Assembly (NCBI GenBank): GCA_943736015.1
Contig: OX031056.1
Coordinates: 71,079,277-71,143,276, forward strand
Direction: 5' to 3'
Length of the DNA: 64,000 bases
DNA from: Tridacna crocea
Taxonomy: Eukaryota > Mollusca > Bivalvia > Cardiida > Cardiidae
Under the pieces are notes generated by a model. The model had not been told where the DNA came from, did no database searches, and was given only the letters and a program-made list of their open reading frames with translations. Position numbers and translations under genes: made by a program. Positions 42,640 through 53,650 of the stretch are shown piece by piece; position 1 is the stretch's first letter, and each line of letters starts with the position of its first letter.

Positions 42640-43150
42640 CAAATTAAAAAAATATATATCACTGGAATTTATATGAAAAAAAAAACAATAAAAATCATCA
42701 ATAATTAAGAATCGTAAAATTACAAAAAAAAAAATTTTTTGATGGTATTCTCTTAAAAGGCTACGTAGCCTCTTAAGCTATTTTTTAGATTTTCCGACAA
42801 AAATGAAAAAAGCACTGTGGGAATGTTAAGTGACTCGCACGTGACTAATGACTCTGAAATTCCATAACATAAACTTGTAATTATTTTCCATAATGTCTTC
42901 TTCGGATGCTATGTTTGTCTGTATATTTCCTCTGTTTAAATGAGGGAGTTGCTCATGTAAAAATAGATCGTGTTTCCCGTTTATGTCGACCTGGGCTGTA
43001 GTAAATCTCTAATTTCTCATGTTGTTGGATGGTTTTCGACTGCTGGTTCTATGAATGAAAATAATAAGGCTTTTGGATTATAAAGATGATTTGTTTTTTG
43101 TATTCTTGTAAAATTTTCGTCCCCAAATCTGAAGGGTCACCTTTAAAATT
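42640..43150 (+). repeat. Dispersed repeat family Q, copy 2
   Basis: Carries TCTTAAAAGGCTACGTAGCC, TTTCCATAATGTCTTC, TGTCGACCTGGGCTG and AAATCTGAAGGGTCACC, collinear with 30180-30680. Confidence 0.7.
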
Positions 43151-43225
43151 CAAAAATTTTCTGGGGATAAGATCCTTCACACCCTACTCGAAAACTTTCC
43201 GCCCCTCTCTCTACCCTTCGTAACC

Positions 43226-43465
43226 CTCTTAACCTGGCAATACAGAATTTTACATTTTAGACTGATTGAAAATGAAAGTATTTGCAGACAACATACTAAA
43301 TGTTACAGAAATTAGAAAAGTTTTCCTCTACATGATAAAAGAAAAAACATTGTGGGAAAAGGAGAAAATGCTGGTAACCAGCATTTTCTCCTTTTCCCAC
43401 AATGTTTTCAAAAGTCCTTTTCCTTGACGGTCGTCAAAATCGGGAATGTGTGGTATAAATGATAA
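43226..43465 (-). mobile_element. Family A element
   Basis: TTTTAGACTGATTGAAAATG, TATTTGCAGACAACATAC, perfect core (GAGAAAATGCTGGTAACC) and GGTCGTCAAAATCGGG. The ends are mutated. Confidence 0.75.
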
Positions 43466-43539
43466 ATGCTATCGGTATTGCTTACGCGTACACCATTTTG
43501 AGGGGCTAGCTATGCCTCTGTAATTATAAGAGGTACATT

Positions 43540-43610
43540 TATTTTGCCGTTTGCAAAAAGCTTACAATTTGGTAGGGTCCAAAACATTCTTGTTTAGTAA
43601 AAGGAATTAA
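43540..43610 (+). mobile_element. Family A right end only
   Basis: TTGCCGTTTGCAAAAAGCTT, GGTAGGGTCCAAAACATTC and AAAGGAATTAA, sharing the TTAA at 43607 with the next copy. Confidence 0.55.
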
Positions 43611-43835
43611 CTCTTCCCCAAACAACACAATTTTAGACTGGCCCAAATGAAAAGCACATGCAGACGACAAGATGAACGGAACTCAAAAGTTGAAATGTAT
43701 TTCCAGCAGGGTCGAAAACATTGTGTGAAAAGGAGAAAATGCTGGTTACCAGCATTTTCTCCTTTTCCCACAATGTTTTCCAAAGGCTTCTATGTCAGGA
43801 TCGTAAAAACTAGGGATTGTGTAGTAAAGAATTAA
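43607..43835 (-). mobile_element. Family A TTAA element
   Basis: TTAACTCTTCCCCAAACAAC to TGTAGTAAAGAATTAA. Core perfect. Right TTAA shared with a family B copy. Confidence 0.83.
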
Positions 43836-44060
43836 CCCTTTACCCCATAAGGCAATTCTATGGCATCTCTAATTGATCCTATTTAACAACAAGGATGAAG
43901 CTGTTTCTTATGTGTATATGACACCTTTTGATAGCATAGAGAACATTGTGACAAAAGGTGAAATTGCTCGTCACGAGCAATTTCACCTTTTGCTACAATG
44001 TTTTCCAAAGACTCCTACAAGCAATGCGTAGAAATGAATTTCTATGGAGTAATGAGTTAA
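43832..44060 (+). mobile_element. Family B TTAA element
   Basis: TTAACCCTTTACCCCATAAG to GGAGTAATGAGTTAA. Core GGTGAAATTGCTCGT / ACGAGCAATTTCACC perfect. Close to 3176-3404. Confidence 0.85.
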
Positions 44061-44524
44061 ATAACGCAGAAACGACCTGTGTCTAGATAGAGATTGGGGC
44101 AAATGCACCGGTGTCTGGATACATAAGATGAAATAGAAAGTAGATTTGATAAAGAGATAAAAAGACCGACGTTGTACACGTATGAAAGTTCACCCTTTAA
44201 ACAATGAAGATAATCAGAAGACATTTTTGCATGTTTTGCTAACAGAGCAGATCAAGATTAGACTGCATAGAAATTAAATCTGGTAATAGATATTCACTGA
44301 ACCGATACTCTGTAAAGTACAAGAAAGAAAAACAAAACAGCGCGGAATCTTGATAGTTGAGGTTTAAAAGTCCCTTTCGTTCATTTTGGTGTATAAGGGT
44401 TGTCTGCATCGATAATGTATATCGAATTTCAGTCACACAGGTCTGGTTTTCTGACGTGTAGAGGAAACGCACCGAAACCTTAACCATAGATCTCTAACAG
44501 ACGGGGAAAATTACCAGTAAGTCT
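44061..44524. other. No gene recognised; one family C arm
   Basis: AGATCAAGATTAGACTGC at 44249 is a lone, diverged arm. Rest unassigned. Confidence 0.35.
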
Positions 44525-44705
44525 TTACTCTTAGCCAAACGAAAAAAATTTGGAAGCGTCTAAATTGAACGAATTTGCAGACGACAATTTCAATATTCAA
44601 TATGGATATTATGATGGGAGTTTGTCTATTATAGGGTAGAAAACATTGTGGGAGAAGGAAAAATGCTGGTAATTAGCATTTTCTCTTTTCCCCATAATGT
44701 TTCTT
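44525..44705 (-). mobile_element. Family A element truncated by a SINE
   Basis: TTAGCCAAACGAAAAAAATT, ATTTGCAGACGACAATTTC and core AAAATGCTGGTAATTAGC, then the text stops at TTTAACGTGCCCGG. Confidence 0.65.
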
Positions 44706-44890
44706 TAACGTGCCCGGTGTAAAGCACCGATACACGCCAGGCTACCTCTGGGTTCCAAACCAGTTCACCTCTGGTTGGGTAGGAAACACAAGGTCTCAGA
44801 ACGGTACTGTTTTGGCCGGGTATCGAACCTCGGGCCTCAGGATTGATAGTCCAGCGTTTTACCATTGCACTACCGGTCCACCCACATACA
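44706..44890 (-). mobile_element. tRNA-derived SINE, different type
   Basis: Minus strand: GGACCGGTAGTGCAATGGTA (A-box region) and CCCGAGGTTCGATACCCGGC (B box, 44838-44819). The body (TTTGGAACCCAGAGGTAGCC) does not match the other SINEs. Confidence 0.6.
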
Positions 44891-46074
44891 GTGAGTTGCT
44901 ATACAACCGACGGTTGAATATAAATCATCTGCTCGAACAATTCACGTCGTCCCGGATTTACAAGCGTGTTTGTACAAATAATGAATGTCTCGACTGAAGG
45001 GTTACGAATTAAACAGATCTTAACGAGCAATAACTAAATATTAAACACCAATTTAACAGATAATACATCCTTTTTAATGCTTTTAAGCGTCATAGACCAA
45101 ATTTGGGCTTTTGCGGAAGGCAAAGATAGAGATCTTGGATCTATACCATTCGGTTGTTAAGTCAAGCCGACATGAAAATTCTCCCTCACGTGACCCGGTT
45201 TGCCAATCAGATTTTGTATCAGTCTTGTTCCTTGTGATGACGTCAAAGATGATGTACCGAACGGGATAGACTTAGTGCTTGATACCGTAAACCTAATGTC
45301 TACGGCTTCTAACTGATCGGAAAACATCAACGTTTTCGTAAAGTCGGGCTATTCCGGGAAATCTCGGCAGCTTCGGTCTTTTAATTTGAGAGTTAAGGGC
45401 TGTATATTCAGTAACTCATCGATAATTATCGCGTAACATTTACGTTTTCGTAAATGCTATTCGGCAAATCTCGGCAGCTTCCGGCGTTTAATGCGAGAGT
45501 TAGGAGCCGGAGACCTTAAAAATCAGAGACAAACCTTCAGTCATACATATAGATCTGTCTGTAAACATTAATTATCAATTGCAAAGAAATATCGTTCATT
45601 GAATAGCATTGAGGTAAATTAGAATTTAAATGTAAAACGGGCAACGTGCCTTTTCTTCGAACAATTGCAAAATCGCAGATAGCATTTCTCGTTCCTCATT
45701 GAATCTAGATCTACAACCAAAAAATCTAGAAGAAGATAAACAAAACAGCGACGAAACATTTTAATTAAAGTCTTAAAACGTAGACATAAATCTACACACC
45801 TTGTAAATTTCTGGATGAATCACTTCGTTAAGTATTCTCCATCTCTATAAACATCTCGTTCGTACATCTTAAACCTTTGCACTTCGCTTGTACAAATAAC
45901 ACCTAAACAACTTCACAGAATTTCACAACAAAATCCAGACGTCAAATTTGAAATAAACAGCACACTCGCGGTAAAATTTCGCCTGTGCAAGATGATTATC
46001 CCAGCTCACTCATATTATAAATTTTCTCCATACGCAACATTTTGGACGCTAACTAAAAAAGTTTTGTTATTTAT
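44891..46074. other. No coding exon recognised; duplicated GC-rich motif
   Basis: About 1.2 kb free of TTAA elements. Two copies of CTATTC..GAAATCTCGGCAGCTTC lie at 45345-45380 and 45462-45500, each preceded by CGTTTTCGTAAA and followed by GAGAGTTA. A third is at 54883-54917. Also CACGTG (45185) and TGACGTCA (45238). Possible regulatory region. Confidence 0.3.
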
Positions 46075-46312
46075 TTGGACTTCGCCTCGTATATCGCAAC
46101 TCTGTACTGGAATGTAAACAGAAGTTTTAACGTCTGTTGAGAAAGAAAGCTTTTGAAAACGTTGTGAGAAAAGGAGAAAATGCTGGTTACCAGCATTTTC
46201 TCCTTTTCCCACAAAGTTATCTACTTTTCTAAGAAAAATCACCATGATTAAATTTGTCGTCTGCAAATGTTTTCAAGACGGAAAGGTCTGAAAAGTTGTC
46301 GACTGGGAAGAA
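46075..46312 (+). mobile_element. Family A element
   Basis: TTGAGAAAGAAAGCTTTTG, perfect core and TTGTCGTCTGCAAATGTTTT. Outer ends worn. Confidence 0.7.
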
Positions 46313-47034
46313 ATTCATGAGTAGTCTAATGTTTGACATTAATATTTACACGTAGAAAACATTGCAACAGGAGAACATATCACAAAGTTAAAGCAATTTC
46401 TCAATCAGTCTAAAGTTTGCACATTTCCGCGTAAAATTTCAACTATTTGGAGGGCAGAGTAAATAATGAGGAAAACCAGCCATAAATTATGCACTGTTAG
46501 CGAGAAAACATCAGTTATCTACGTAAATATTTCATAAAGAATATTGCGAGAGAGATATAGAGAAAATTATATACACGGGAAACTGGTACCCGCTGTAAAT
46601 CACAAATCCGCCGTGCCTTATCTATGTTGAGTGTATATACGCGGAAAACCAGCCAACAAAACCAAATTTTGATCAACAACCTGTGTGTATGTGTGTATTT
46701 ATATTTTCCTTCTGTTTATAAATATTTGTTTCGAAGTGCTGAAAACACGCAAAATGCAGAGAGAATGAATAAAATGTCTGATTTAAACGTCAAAGCTCCT
46801 TCAGATCGAAACAGAATAGAATAAAATCCGTATTAATCGTTAATTTCACACGCCTGTACACGATAGATCTTTATACATATGCATCTCGGTACATAATTAT
46901 CTACATGCATCACAGATCAATAAAGTTGAAAAAATCTCCATAAAACGAAGACGATAGCTGGGAGCTACAGACGACTGCGACTTTTCTTGATTTAACTTTT
47001 TGCTACAAAATCTCGAGCTTTCACGACGTAAGGG
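46313..47034. other. No gene or repeat recognised
   Basis: A worn fragment AGAAAACATTGCAACAGGAG at 46354 may be an A-type relic. The 66-residue plus frame at 46624 has no domain. Confidence 0.35.
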
Positions 47035-47250
47035 AAACGATTTTGAAAACATTTTGGAAAAAAAAGAAAATGCTGGTAACCATGGTTGAATACCATATTA
47101 AAATTATTGCACTCAATCAATTAATAAATCAATCAATAAATCAATCAATCTTAACTTATTAAAACACAATCACTACCTTTGACAACCCTGAGAAAGAAGC
47201 CTTTAGAAAACATTGTGGGAAAAGGAGAAAATGCTGGTATCCTTTTCAAA
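47035..47250 (+). mobile_element. Two family A left halves
   Basis: 47035-47085 ends at AAAATGCTGGTAACCATG. 47150-47250 runs TTAACTTATTAAAACACAAT to AAAATGCTGGTATCC. Each stops at the palindrome centre. An AATCAATC tail-like repeat (47110-47150) between them may be from a SINE. Confidence 0.6.
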
Positions 47251-47274
47251 GGGGTAGTTTGGTCATAGCTAAAA

Positions 47275-47398
47275 TACAGCTAGTGGACAATGTAGATCAG
47301 AGATCAGACTGCACATTCCGTGCAGTCTGATCTTGATCGGCATTGTCCACAAAAAGCTCCTAGTGTCGTCTACGCTAAGCCTTGAAAAGTGTTAAGAG
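47275..47398 (-). mobile_element. Family C element
   Basis: GTAGATCAGAGATCAGACTG / CAGTCTGATCTTGATCGGC, GTCCACAAAAAGCTCC and CTAAGCC..GTTAAG. Confidence 0.65.
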
Positions 47399-47694
47399 TT
47401 AAGAAAAATAAACTCCATTCACATTCTAAACACTCCTGTATGAATACATGTAGATACGAGTTAGCCTACGTCAAATTTCACGTAAATAAAAACTATTTAT
47501 ATCGCGACACGAAAGATTTAAGTTCGCATATTTCTCTCTCCATGTAGATAAATACCGGTACCCTCCGGTAAACACAATAAACACAATGCATACCGGATAC
47601 TTAAACCTTTAACCTGCTCGAGAAACGGAATGAAACTTTCATGAAGAATGTAATAATCCAAAATTTTGCTATTTTAAAGGCATTCTATGGAGAA

Positions 47695-47812
47695 AAGATA
47701 TCCCGTCATCAGACAGTGTACATCCAAGATCAGACTGCACAATCTGTGCAGTCTGATCTTGATCTGCACTGTTCCCAAAGGGTGCTTGGATCGCACTTAG
47801 TAGCCGAAGGGT
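47695..47812 (-). mobile_element. Family C element
   Basis: TACATCCAAGATCAGACTGC / GCAGTCTGATCTTGATCTGC, GGATCGCACTTAGTAGCCG and AAGGGTTA. Confidence 0.68.
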
Positions 47813-47984
47813 TATGGTTACCTAGTTTAGAGAAAACGCCGAAAGGGTACATGAGAAGGGATATCAAATTTTAAAGTCTTTTTAATGATCTTCAAACACG
47901 TACAAGTCTAATTTAGCAACCTGGAATACTCATATTTCGTAAACCCTACTTTGTCTATTTATAGCACTTAAGGTAACAATAAAG

Positions 47985-48185
47985 GCAAAAATGTTAACAA
48001 AGAGGGTACTTAAATGCGTCTGAATTTATATAATACCATTTAAAAGTATGGAAATGGGTTCAAATTAATGTGAAGACGACAACCTGTCATTGTCCAAGTG
48101 TTAGTCGCTGACATAGAAATCAATTTCGAAACTTGGTTAAAACTTTTGGCAGAGACTCTTATTTGGCCCGTCTACAATCTAAAGA
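47985..48185. mobile_element. Family I half copy
   Basis: ATACCATTTAAAAGTATGG, TGTGAAGACGACAACCTGTC and TTAGTCGCTGACATAGAAAT match the left arm of 34800-35062. It also shares GCGTCTGAATTTATAT upstream. Confidence 0.5.
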
Positions 48186-48267
48186 CTGTCATCTCCAAAA
48201 AATATTCTCAACACTTTAAAATGGTACGATTTACCTTTTTACACAATTTTTCCCTACATAGGCAAAT

Positions 48268-49023
48268 CGCACTCTTAATCAAAGCGTTGAGAACGCTGAA
48301 GTGGTATTTGTCAAGGAAGCCATTTGGTGGAATCAATACTTTGAAAGAAAAAGAAAAAAAAATATTTCTATAGTGGCTTGAAAGTTACCGTAATAATTAA
48401 ATGAATACCCTTTTGGTTGAAGGGAAAGTACTCATGACAAAGTTAGGATTATTTGTGTATTGGTGGTCTGCCTTTGATTATACGGAGGAGCCAGGAGAAA
48501 GGTCCCTTGATAGTAGGATGCATGATGGGTAGAGAGAGAAACCATGTGAATATATTGAACAAAACTATGATTTTAAATATCTTTGGCCGTTTACATTAAA
48601 TTTTTTAACATTACAATCAATAATTTCTATCTATAAATATCCATGCCCAATCAAATGGCGAGGCGTGCAATCATGGGATTAACAAGTCAGTGGACGAAGT
48701 GGTTTTGGAACGAAAAAGTTTAGGACCAAGCGATCGTTAAAAGAATTCTGTATCAATGAGCTGATAGAAGGCTATGAGCGAGTGAATTCACTTTCAATAA
48801 AAAAAAAAATAGTATTTCTACAATAAATGGCCACACCCAGTGTTTTTTTAAGATGCTATGGCCAGTTACATGTACATATCTGAGTGCTACCGAAAAACTC
48901 AATTTTCCGAGAAAAAAAATGAGTTTAATTGGGTTTATTTCCCTCGGTTTTGCACAAAACACAATACATATTCTTCAAAATTCAATATTGAACTCACAGC
49001 GGTATTGTCTTCGACAAATACCA
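48268..49023 (+). mobile_element. Family K element, copy 2
   Basis: Ends near CAAAGCGTTGAGAACGCTG + AAGTGGTATTTGTCAA and GTCTTCGACAAATACCAC, which are inverted relative to each other. Internal text is the reverse of 50526-51300 over its whole length. About 755 bp, no transposase frame. Confidence 0.7.
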
Positions 49024-49034
49024 CAAAAAACATA

Positions 49035-49575
49035 TTGATTTTGTCGTCTGCAAATGCTTTCAAATAAGATCAACAAGTCTAGCATATTGCTGATTGGTAC
49101 CAAAATAATTCTATATCACACAATCTCGACCTTCAGCGACCAACAAGGAGATGCCGTTTGAAAAAATGTGGAAAAACAAGAAAATGCTGGGAACCAGCAC
49201 TAGCATTTTTTTCCATTTCCCACATCGTTTTCTACCCTATCAAAAACAAAAACAAAACCATCATTTGAAATGCATTTAATATTTTGTCTGCTAACTCACT
49301 ACCAAACGACAATATTTCAGGTTGTCAAAATCGAAAACATTTGTTCACGACAAAATAAAAGTGACTGAAAATTAGGAATTTGTTTTGTAAAGGTCAGAAA
49401 ATATTGTGGGTAAAGGAGAAGGAAAAAATGCTGGTTACCAGCATTTTCTTCTTTTCCAACAATGTTTTCTAAAGGCTTCTTTCTCAGGGTCGTCAAAATA
49501 GGGACTTTGTGGTAATGGGCTAATGCTTTCAATTTGGTCGTGTCCAAAATTTTGTCGTTTGATACAGAGTTAAAT
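49035..49575. mobile_element. Composite of family A pieces
   Basis: Right half 49035-49098 (TTGTCGTCTGCAAATGCTTT), a worn copy (core AAAATGCTGGGAACC, 49180), then a minus-oriented copy (CTCACTACCAAACGACAATA to TGTGGTAATGGGCTAA, 49303-49523) and another right end to GTTTGATACAGAGTTAA. Confidence 0.65.
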
Positions 49576-49606
49576 AGACACATACAAAAACCCTGGAATA
49601 TATAGG

Positions 49607-49841
49607 TTAACACCTTATCACACGGAAATAACGTAGACATATCCAAATTGACAGCATTTGCAGACGACAAATTAAATGTAGCGCAAAAAATGGAATTCCT
49701 CTAGAATAAGGTGGTAAAACATTGTGGGAAAAGGAGAAAATGCTGGTCATCAGCATTTTCTCCTTTTCCCACAATATTTTCAAAACGGCTTTCTTTTTTT
49801 CCGAGTCGTTAAAATTTGGGATTTTGTGGTTAAGGTTTTAA
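49607..49841 (-). mobile_element. Family A TTAA element
   Basis: TTAACACCTTATCACACGG to GTTAAGGTTTTAA. Core loop altered to CTGGTCATCAG with the stem intact. Confidence 0.78.
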
Positions 49842-50236
49842 CTTGAGGGGAATGGCTTATCAGCTATGCTCAACCGTCTTATCTTAGCTACAATCATAAT
49901 GTTTGGTTATGATTGTAAAACCGGCATTCCCTACTGAGTCGTTTTGAAATATATACATAAAGGCAGGGGAAATTTTCTCAACGGAAACGAATAAGATCTT
50001 CGAATAAAAAAAGATATACGGCCTAAAGGGGTACACAGTAAAATAGGCCTGCAGGTGTCCGCAAAATAAACATCTGTAAATTCGACCAAGTGCAACTTGC
50101 TTTTTATTTACTCGAATGTATCGATTTAAGAATTAGGTCTGTAACATCCACGTCACAACGGTCAAAATAAAGAATGATTTACTGATTGACGAATTGATTG
50201 CTTGGTCGGTATGGCGGTCGGGTGGTCTGTCGATAG

Positions 50237-50238
<2 letters not shown>
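49842..50238. other. No gene recognised
   Basis: Unassigned. A small imperfect hairpin ACAATCATAATG / GGTTATGATTGTA is at 49890-49918. Confidence 0.35.

Positions 50239-50285
<47 letters not shown>
50239..50285. repeat. (GATA)n microsatellite
   Basis: About 11 units, ending in GACA. Confidence 0.95.
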
Positions 50286-50286
<1 letters not shown>

Positions 50287-50458
50287 CAGAATTGAAGCAT
50301 TTGCAGCAGACAATTTCAGCGTGGCTCAAATAGTGCAATTTTTCTTTGATACGGTAGAAACATCTTGGGAAAAGGTGAAAATATTTTTCCCACAAGGTTT
50401 TCAAAAGGCTTCTTTCCTAAAGCTGTAAAAAGTCGGAATTGTGTGAGTAAAGGATTAA
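50286..50458 (-). mobile_element. Family A element, left end replaced by GATA repeat
   Basis: TTGAAGCATTTGCAGCAGAC, core collapsed to GGGAAAAGGTGAAAATA-TTTTTCCC, AAAGGCTTCTTTCCTAAAGC and GTGAGTAAAGGATTAA. Confidence 0.65.
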
Positions 50459-50525
50459 AGATCAGAACGATTTATTCTACACCAAATGTAATGAACAGGA
50501 GCCGCTGGTTGAATTATTGCACATT

Positions 50526-51300
50526 TTTGTGTATTTGTTGAAGACAATACCACTATGAGTTCAATATTGAATATTGGAGACCATGTATCGTTTTTTGTGC
50601 AAAGCCGAAGGAAATAAACCCAATTAGACGAAATTTTTCACGGAAAATGAGTTTTTCAGTGGCAGTCAGATATGTAATTGGAAATGGCTTTTTAAGATTA
50701 ACTGGGTGAGCCATCGATCGTGGAAATACATGTACTAATTTTTTATTGAAAATACATTCACTACGTTATAGCCTTCAATAGCCCCAATGATACAAAATTG
50801 GTCTACCGATCACTTGGTCCTGGGCTTTTTTGTTCCAAAACTAGTTCGTCCCATGGCTTTTTCATTCCATGATTGCGCGCTACTCTATTTGATTGTGCAT
50901 GAATATTTATAGATTGAAATAATTGTTTATAATGTAGCGAATCAAATGTTAACAGCCAAATACGTATATTTCAAAATAAATTTTTCAGGTACGAATTCAA
51001 TTCCTTTCGATATATTCTAATGGCTTTTCTCTCTCTATCCGTCATGCATCCTACTGTCAAAGAACGTTACTTCCAACTCCTCCTAATGATAAAAGGGAGA
51101 CCACTAATACAAGTAATCCTAAAGTTGTCATGAGCACTCAACCTTCAATCTTCCGTTGAATCCAAAAGATATTCAGTTGCTTTGTAGGTAGACTTTCAAG
51201 CCAATATTTTAATAATATTTCCTTTCAAATTATTAATTCCACACATTGGATCCTTGACAAATACCACTTCAGCGTTGTCAACGCTTTGATTTCTTGGAAC
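50526..51300 (-). mobile_element. Family K element, copy 3
   Basis: GTATTTGTTGAAGACAATAC, TGTGCAAAGCCGAAGGAAAT, CTAGTTCGTCCCATGGC and TGACAAATACCACTTCAGCG + TTGTCAACGCTTTGAT. Opposite orientation to copy 2, about 1.5 kb away. Confidence 0.7.
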
Positions 51301-51344
51301 AGTCTGATCATGATATACACTGTTCACAAATGCATCTAGACCTA

Positions 51345-51665
51345 TCGCGGAACCCAGATAGCTCAGTCGGTAGCGTGCAGGACTTGAGAATACGGGGTCC
51401 AGGGTTTGATCCCTTGTTACGGCCCACGGCTCGTCCAGTTTTTTTCCGAGGATTGAAGATAGTCTTTGCGACATGATTCATTCCTCTCCCACCGCTGAGC
51501 ATTGTTTCGACGATGATCGTGTGGGAAAGCAGCCAGTGGCTTGGAAAGAAAATAGTGCGAGGTACTGGTAAAAAAAAATCCAGGAACGCAAGGATAGGTG
51601 CACTGGCCGCCGCTATATAACTGAAATAATGTTGAAAACGGCGTTAAACACCATACAATCAATCA
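51345..51665 (+). mobile_element. tRNA-derived SINE, full length
   Basis: AGATAGCTCAGTCGGTAGCG (A box, about 51356), GGGTTTGATCCC (51404), central GTGTGGGAAAGCAGCCAGTG, ACTGGCCGCCGCTATATAAC, AAACGGCGTTAAACACC and tail CAATCAATCAATC. ATCTAGA on both sides (51334 and 51666) is a possible short target duplication. Confidence 0.82.
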
Positions 51666-52082
51666 ATCTAGAACTTTCAAAGAAGTTTCACAAGTTAAAT
51701 CTCCAAGATAGGAGCACTAAATTATGAACTACAGATTGACGTTTACTTACTGATTAAAATATTATGAAACGTGGAGGGGGAATGACTTCTAAATCTTTGA
51801 TGCGCAAAATTTCCAAGAGAAAAAAAGAAAAGAATTTAGATCTACTACCTATGAAAAAAATTAATACTTACAGTTTCTTGTCTTATATCCAAATATTTTC
51901 CCAGAGAATGAATACACGCCAAATCAAAGAATTTCCCACGAAAAGATACGCGCAAAAAAAAAACCACTTCACACTTTTCGCTGGTAGAATGCTGTGAAAA
52001 AACCGAAATGCACATTATATACCGCGTTGAAAAAAAAACAGAAGGCTAATTCATTCCGATTTGGACGTTTTCATCTCTTATA
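51666..52082. other. No coding exon recognised; possible minus-strand donor
   Basis: AAACT|GTAAGTATT on the minus strand at about 51871 resembles a 5' splice site. No coding exon supported. Confidence 0.25.
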
Positions 52083-52305
52083 ATACACTCTCGAGTTTTG
52101 ATGACGCAGTTGGTAGACAGCTTTTGCAAACATTGTGGGAAAAGGAGAAAATGCTGGTAACCAACATTTTCTCCTTTTCCCAAAATGTTTTTTCTCCCCC
52201 TTCAGCGACATTATTCCTATGTTTGACTTATATTTCATAATTTTGTCGTCTACAAATGCTTTTAATTTGTGTATAAATGTCTATAATGTTGTGTAATGTA
52301 GACTT
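52083..52305 (+). mobile_element. Family A element
   Basis: AGCTTTTGCAAACATTGTGG, core AAAATGCTGGTAACCAAC and TTTGTCGTCTACAAATGC. Outer ends worn. Confidence 0.7.
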
Positions 52306-52334
52306 AAGCCGTACTGAATCATACATCAACGTGC

Positions 52335-52530
52335 ATGTGTAGATCTGAGATCAGACAGGACCCTATGTGTTGTCTGATCTTGATCTACATCCTCCGAAAA
52401 GTGACTGATCTTTTACACACAATCCGCCTTCGTACGGCCCAAATGAAAAAGGCTTTCGAAAACACTGTGGTAGAATGAGAAAATGATTTTCCCACAATGT
52501 TTTTCACCGTTTCAAAGATATCTAACTTGG
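52335..52530 (+). mobile_element. Family C hairpin followed by a worn family A copy
   Basis: GTAGATCTGAGATCAGACAG / TGTCTGATCTTGATCTAC (52338-52400), then CTTTTACACACAATCCGCC and a core reduced to GAGAAAATGATTTTCCC (52467). Confidence 0.6.
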
Positions 52531-52659
52531 AAAAACAATCCAGTAATAGAAGACATTGCTGGCGACTGCTGTTGGCCTTCTACCTCAATGTTTTCAGAAT
52601 ATGTCCATCCTAGAATCCCTGGTCCATCGGAAGAGACAAAATTACGTCAGCAGGTTTTA

Positions 52660-52895
52660 TCATAAAACGACAAAATTTAAGACCGGTCCAAGTTAAAACG
52701 ATTTACGGACTAATAATAAGATATGGCAAAAATAATTACAATTCTCTTATAAAAAGTAGCAAAAAAAAAAAACATTGTGGGAAAAAGGAGAAAATGCTGG
52801 TTACCAGCATTTTCTCCTTTTCCCACAATGTTTTTCAAAGGCACAATAATGATATCCCGGGTCGTTAAAATTTGGGACTGCATCGTAAAAAAGTC
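52660..52895 (-). mobile_element. Family A element
   Basis: AAACGACAAAATTTAAGACC, perfect core at about 52783-52822, GGGTCGTTAAAATTTGGG. Ends lost. Confidence 0.7.
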
Positions 52896-53044
52896 AATTA
52901 CTCCGGAAATCGGCATAAAATGAACTATGTTAGTAACGTCAGTCTATACGGTGTACATCACTCACTTACTTATCTTGTATTGCCCTTCCTTCTTTATACT
53001 CTAGTACATTTATATATATATAGTATCTCCACTCTTCGCCCTAC

Positions 53045-53235
53045 GGCCACTTAGCGCGATCGTCACTGACCTTTTGCGGACAGTGTAGATTAAGATCAGA
53101 CTGCACAGAACGTGCAGTCTGATCTTAAATCTACACAGTCCGATCAGGGTATATTTTTTCCTCTTAGAAATAACTCTGGAATAGCAATATTTTGGGGATT
53201 TTTTTTTACTATCATTTGAAAGTTTCATGCGAGTT
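53045..53235 (+). mobile_element. Family C element
   Basis: CGGCCACTTAGCGCGATCG, CACTGACCTTTTGCGGACAG, hairpin arms TTAAGATCAGACTGCAC / GTGCAGTCTGATCTTAA perfect, right side TTTTTTCCTCTTAGAAATAA. Confidence 0.72.
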
Positions 53236-53269
53236 ATTTCGAGGGATAAGGGTTACCTGCTGAATAAGT

Positions 53270-53455
53270 CGGACCTTTTACCACACAATCCTATAAGTTT
53301 TAACGACTCCTAACCTATTTTCTCCTTTTTTCCACAATGTTTTCTACCATATCATAGGAAGAAATAAACATAATTATGATGTATGTTTATTTTTGGTCAT
53401 CTGCAAATGCTTCGAACTTCAACTATTCCAGAATTTTGTTGTTTAGTGGAATTGA
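53270..53455 (+). mobile_element. Family A element lacking the left core arm
   Basis: CCTTTTACCACACAATCC, TTTTAACGACTCCTAACC, then only the right arm ATTTTCTCCTTTTTTCC. Confidence 0.6.
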
Positions 53456-53534
53456 ATGAAACTTTCCTGCCAATAGTAAAAAAGACCCGAAACATTGTAA
53501 TTCATAATTTGTTTTTAGGGGAGAGGGTGAAATA

Positions 53535-53650
53535 TCTTCTGATCGGACAGTGTAGATCCAAGATCAGACTGCACGTTCTGTGCAGTCTGATCTTGATCTA
53601 CACGGGCCTCAAAAGAGCCTAGACTCGAGCTTTGTGACCAAAGGGTAAAC
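53535..53650 (-). mobile_element. Family C element
   Basis: GTAGATCCAAGATCAGACTG / CAGTCTGATCTTGATCTAC around CACGTTCTGTG. Right end GTGACCAAAGGGTAAA. Confidence 0.68.

Noticed and set aside
48098-48373. 91-residue plus frame
   Set aside because: Runs across the family I / family K junction; chance frame over two repeats.
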